From: Serratia liquefaciens
GTDB lineage: Bacteria; Pseudomonadota; Gammaproteobacteria; Enterobacterales; Enterobacteriaceae
Reading direction: 5' to 3'
DNA length: 64,000 nucleotides
Assembly (NCBI GenBank): GCA_012719855.1
Contig: JAAXZN010000058.1
Coordinates: 124,001 to 188,000 of the forward strand
Part shown: positions 61,103 through 64,000 of the stretch, one piece after another
Numbering within the stretch: the first letter of the stretch is position 1
How the letters are laid out: each line of letters opens with the position of its first letter
The notes under the pieces: generated by a model
What the model was told of the DNA's origin: nothing
The model's input: only the letters and a program-made list of their open reading frames with translations
Databases searched by the model: none
Made by a program: the position numbers and the translations under genes

Positions 61103-64000
61103 ATGAAAGATAAAACATCGCATGACTTAGCGGTAAGAAAACCGCTTTCGAAAGTTTACCTCGCACTTTTTTCCGCACCGTTGATATTGATTGGCCCCGC
61201 CGACGTGGCACGTGCCGATGATGCTATTTTTGATGGTGAATCACGTATTACCGAATCTTTGACTTACACCGGGGATGTTTACGTCGGCCGTAATCAAAGC
61301 GGAAACCTGTTGATCGATAATGGCCAAATCAATGCCTATAACGTCAATATTGGCCGTCGTGCTAATGGCCAGATATACGAAAGCCTGGTCACGGTCAAAG
61401 GGCCGAACGCCGTATTAAACGCGATCAATGACCAATCCGTTATGCACGGCAGTCTGAATCTGGGGCTGGGGACGTTAAGGGTTGAAGAGGGGGGATTGGC
61501 GACGGCGGAAGAGATTATCGTCGGCACCACCGGGGGATACGACAGCCATCTTAATGTCAAAGGGGCCGGTTCCCAGGTGATCAGTGAAAGACTCGGTCTC
61601 GGCTTCGGACAGGGCGCACGTTCAACCTTGCTGATTGAAGATGGCGGGGTAGTGACCACCACGGCCGCTGCCAGAATCGACAGCGGTTTCCGTCCCGACG
61701 AGGCTGACAAGCTAAACCCCAAAGCCACGATAACCGGCAATAACTCTCTGTGGAATATCACCCAGTCGCTCACCGCCAATGGCGATGTGGACGTGCTGAA
61801 CGGCGGTGCGGTCAACGTTGGTAGCGCGGAGATCGCCGGTGTTTCAGGCTCAAGAAAAACCGCAGAGCTTTACATCGCCGGCAACGGTTCGCGCTTTACC
61901 AGTGCGGGCAATGTCAACGTGGGGGATTATGGCAACGGGGTGCTGTCGGTTGTTGATGGCGGCTCATTCTCTGCCGGCAGCAATGAGTTGCGGCTGGGGG
62001 ATACCGGATCCGGCTCTAACCGCGGCGCGTTGGTTATCGGCAGCCGCGGCAATATGGATACCGGCACCGGCTTGACCGAACCTACGCTCGGCGCGGCGGG
62101 CGGTGCGGGGACTGTCGATGCCCAAACGGTGGTCAATCTGCGTGGCGGGTTGTTCGGCAGCTACGTTTACTTTAATCACAATTCAGATAACTACGACTTC
62201 CGCAACAAGATGGTCGGCGAAGGCGAAGTCATCAACACGGCCGGTCAGACGACGCTGAGCGGCGACCTGACTCAACTCCAGGCGAATGTGACCGCACGCG
62301 GCGGGAAAATCACCATTGCCAGCGACATCAATACGCAGCAAGAAGACAACGTTTTCGATGTGCAGACGCTGAGCGCCGAGAATGGCGGCACGCTGATCCT
62401 TAACGCCACTGCCGGCTCCGACGTCAGCAATGGTCTGGGTTACAGCAGCGCCGCGTCAATCAAAGCCGGCGGGACGCTGGGTGGTAACGGTACCTTGGGG
62501 CAGACTGAAATTCAGTCCGGCGGCCACATTTCCCCTGGCGACGGCAACATCGGCACACTGACGCTGAAACGTTATCTGAATTTCCTGGGTGAATCCTTCT
62601 ACGATGTCGATATCGCCGGTGATGGCAGCAGCGACAAACTGGTCGTTGCAGGCAAAACCACCATCAGCGATCTGGCCAAGGTGCAGGTGACCGCGTTGGA
62701 TCCGCAAACCAGCTATCAAACCGGCCAAAGCTATCGCATTTTGACCTCGGACGGCGGGATTGACGGTCGGTTCGCTGAAGCCGTCTCAAAATCTGCATTT
62801 TTGGATGTCGCACTTAACCACAGCACCAACGCCGTGGATCTGACGATTGCGCAAAAGGGCGGTAACCCAGGCGAAGGCGGCAATCCGGGCGAAGGCGGCA
62901 ACCCAGGCGAAGGTGGCAATCCGGGTGAAGGCGGTAATCCGGGTGAAGGTGGTAATCCAGGGGAAGGCGGCAATCCAGGGGAAGGCGGTAACCCAGGCGA
63001 AGGCGGCAAGCCCGGTATTTTCCAGACGGTCACGCAAACCAGTAACCAGTGGAATACCGCCGGTGCGCTCTCGACGTTAGCGCAAAGCGGCCCTTCGTTG
63101 GCTCTGTATAACTCCCTGCTGTTATTGAGCGCGCCGGAAGCGCGCGATGCGTTCAATCAACTGTCCGGCGAGGTCTATCCGTCCATCCAGTCTAATTTGA
63201 TCGCCGGCAATAACATGCTGCTCAACGTGTTGAATCAGCGCATGCTTCGCGTATTTGATAACGATGCATTACCGGTTCCACCGTTGGCGATGACGCTGGT
63301 TCAACCGGCTCAGGCTGAAAATAACGGCGTTTGGGGGCAGACGTTCGGCTCCTGGATGAGAAACAGCGGTAACGACAACGTTGGAAAATTGGACGGCCAC
63401 ACCAGCGGTTTCCTGTTGGGCGCCGATCGTAAGCTTGCTGATCACAGTATCCGCGTTGGGGGATACGTGGGGTATAGCCGCGGCGACTATGATGTCGATA
63501 GCCGTCGCTCCAGTTCCGACAGCGATAATTACCACCTGGGTCTGTATGCCGCAGGGCAGCAGGATGCCTTCTCCCTGCGCGGAGCGCTGGGCTATACCTG
63601 GCACCGACTCGAAAATGAGCGCAACGTTAATTTCGGCAATTACTCGGATCGGCTCAAGGCGGACTATGACGCAGACTCACTGCTGGCGTTCACCGAAGCG
63701 GGTTACCGTTTTGGCCAATTGGACGCGAATATCGAACCGTTCGTCAACCTGAGTTATATCCGTTTGCATACCGATAACTTCCAGGAGAAAGGCGGTGCGG
63801 CGGCGCTGAGCGTCCGTAATGAAACGATGAATGCGTTCTATTCGACGCTGGGCGTACGGGGTTCCACCGAGCTGCCGAAAAACGTCAGCCTTTACGGTTC
63901 ATTAGGCTGGCAGCATGCTTACGGCGATAAAAACACGTCATCGCGCATGGCGTTTGCCGGTAGCGATGCGTTTATCACGCAGGGGCAGGCGGTAGATGAC
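61103..64000 (+). CDS. Autotransporter (type Va) with collagen-like linker, 3' end outside the window
   Basis: 966 codons are open to the window edge. A signal peptide (about 1-37, ending ADVARA) has a long basic N-terminal part. The passenger shows beta-helix repeats of the [20 protein letters not shown] kind, typical of adhesin/AIDA-like or immunomodulating autotransporters. It ends in [17 protein letters not shown] and [15 protein letters not shown] collagen-like (GNPGEG)n linker follows, then an autotransporter barrel domain starting near residue 735 ([18 protein letters not shown]). The start has GGAGAG. Function is probably adhesion or surface exposure. Confidence 0.9.
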   Translation, partial: MKDKTSHDLAVRKPLSKVYLALFSAPLILIGPADVARADDAIFDGESRITESLTYTGDVYVGRNQSGNLLIDNGQINAYNVNIGRRANGQIYESLVTVKGPNAVLNAINDQSVMHGSLNLGLGTLRVEEGGLATAEEIIVGTTGGYDSHLNVKGAGSQVISERLGLGFGQGARSTLLIEDGGVVTTTAAARIDSGFRPDEADKLNPKATITGNNSLWNITQSLTANGDVDVLNGGAVNVGSAEIAGVSGSRKTAELYIAGNGSRFTSAGNVNVGDYGNGVLSVVDGGSFSAGSNELRLGDTGSGSNRGALVIGSRGNMDTGTGLTEPTLGAAGGAGTVDAQTVVNLRGGLFGSYVYFNHNSDNYDFRNKMVGEGEVINTAGQTTLSGDLTQLQANVTARGGKITIASDINTQQEDNVFDVQTLSAENGGTLILNATAGSDVSNGLGYSSAASIKAGGTLGGNGTLGQTEIQSGGHISPGDGNIGTLTLKRYLNFLGESFYDVDIAGDGSSDKLVVAGKTTISDLAKVQVTALDPQTSYQTGQSYRILTSDGGIDGRFAEAVSKSAFLDVALNHSTNAVDLTIAQKGGNPGEGGNPGEGGNPGEGGNPGEGGNPGEGGNPGEGGNPGEGGNPGEGGKPGIFQTVTQTSNQWNTAGALSTLAQSGPSLALYNSLLLLSAPEARDAFNQLSGEVYPSIQSNLIAGNNMLLNVLNQRMLRVFDNDALPVPPLAMTLVQPAQAENNGVWGQTFGSWMRNSGNDNVGKLDGHTSGFLLGADRKLADHSIRVGGYVGYSRGDYDVDSRRSSSDSDNYHLGLYAAGQQDAFSLRGALGYTWHRLENERNVNFGNYSDRLKADYDADSLLAFTEAGYRFGQLDANIEPFVNLSYIRLHTDNFQEKGGAAALSVRNETMNAFYSTLGVRGSTELPKNVSLYGSLGWQHAYGDKNTSSRMAFAGSDAFITQGQAVDD
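62858..63001 (+). repeat. Eight 18-bp tandem repeats encoding GGNPGE
   Basis: Eight in-frame copies of an 18-base unit encoding Gly-Gly-Asn-Pro-Gly-Glu, then a degenerate GGKPG. Read from the second Gly they are Gly-X-Y triplets (GNP, GEG). Copies differ mainly at third codon positions. Confidence 0.95.

Noticed and set aside
62858-63001. Regular 18-base repeats that could suggest a CRISPR array
   Set aside because: The repeats are contiguous, in frame, without spacers, and encode GGNPGE inside an autotransporter.

Overview
The window is chromosomal DNA of an enterobacterium, most probably Serratia (Yersiniaceae). The core genes read almost codon for codon like their E. coli counterparts and lie in the familiar glyA - suhB - isc - pepB - ndk - rlmN - hisS - der - guaBA order. 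The accessory genes and ERIC-type repeats also fit Serratia or a close relative. Species cannot be fixed by reading alone.

Region 1 (1-16 kb): glyA; hcaT facing csiE; a DUF1007/NicO metal-transport pair with a Zur-like box; suhB; trmJ; then the complete iron-sulfur assembly operon iscR-S-U-A-hscBA-fdx-iscX, followed by pepB and sseB. IscR, the operon's own Fe-S repressor, has two abutting type-1 boxes ahead of it. IscS supplies sulfur to the scaffold IscU, and HscA/HscB and ferredoxin help build and release clusters. Dispersed palindromes and ERIC elements sit in the gaps of this operon and after pepB.

Region 2 (16-31 kb): an inserted C-S lyase / NhaC-type antiporter / LacI regulator cluster, then ndk, rlmN, pilW, rodZ, ispG, hisS, yfgM, bamB, der, an AEC carrier and yfgJ.

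Region 3 (31-45 kb): an accessory block between yfgJ and xseA. It begins with the decayed 3' end of an M4 metalloprotease gene. A two-partner secretion locus follows (TpsB transporter, 1969-residue TpsA exoprotein with a deaminase-like C-terminal toxin, and a small AT-rich presumed immunity gene). Last comes a sugar-acid/glycoside locus: LacI regulator diverging from an ExuT-like carrier and a GH31 glycosidase, with an ExuR/UxuR-like operator.

Region 4 (45-52 kb): xseA diverging from guaBA (with a PurR-like box), then a hipBA toxin-antitoxin pair just downstream of guaA.

Region 5 (52-58 kb): a catabolic cluster of an aromatic-acid carrier, a ring-attacking FAD monooxygenase resembling pyridine-ring-opening enzymes, a formamidase-like hydrolase with an apparent frameshift, a GNAT acetyltransferase, and an HxlR regulator diverging from an enoyl-CoA hydratase.

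Region 6 (58-64 kb): a hybrid histidine kinase and LuxR-type response regulator in one operon, a small lipoprotein, and an autotransporter with a collagen-like repeat that runs off the window end. No rRNA, tRNA, CRISPR array, intact insertion sequence or integrase was seen.
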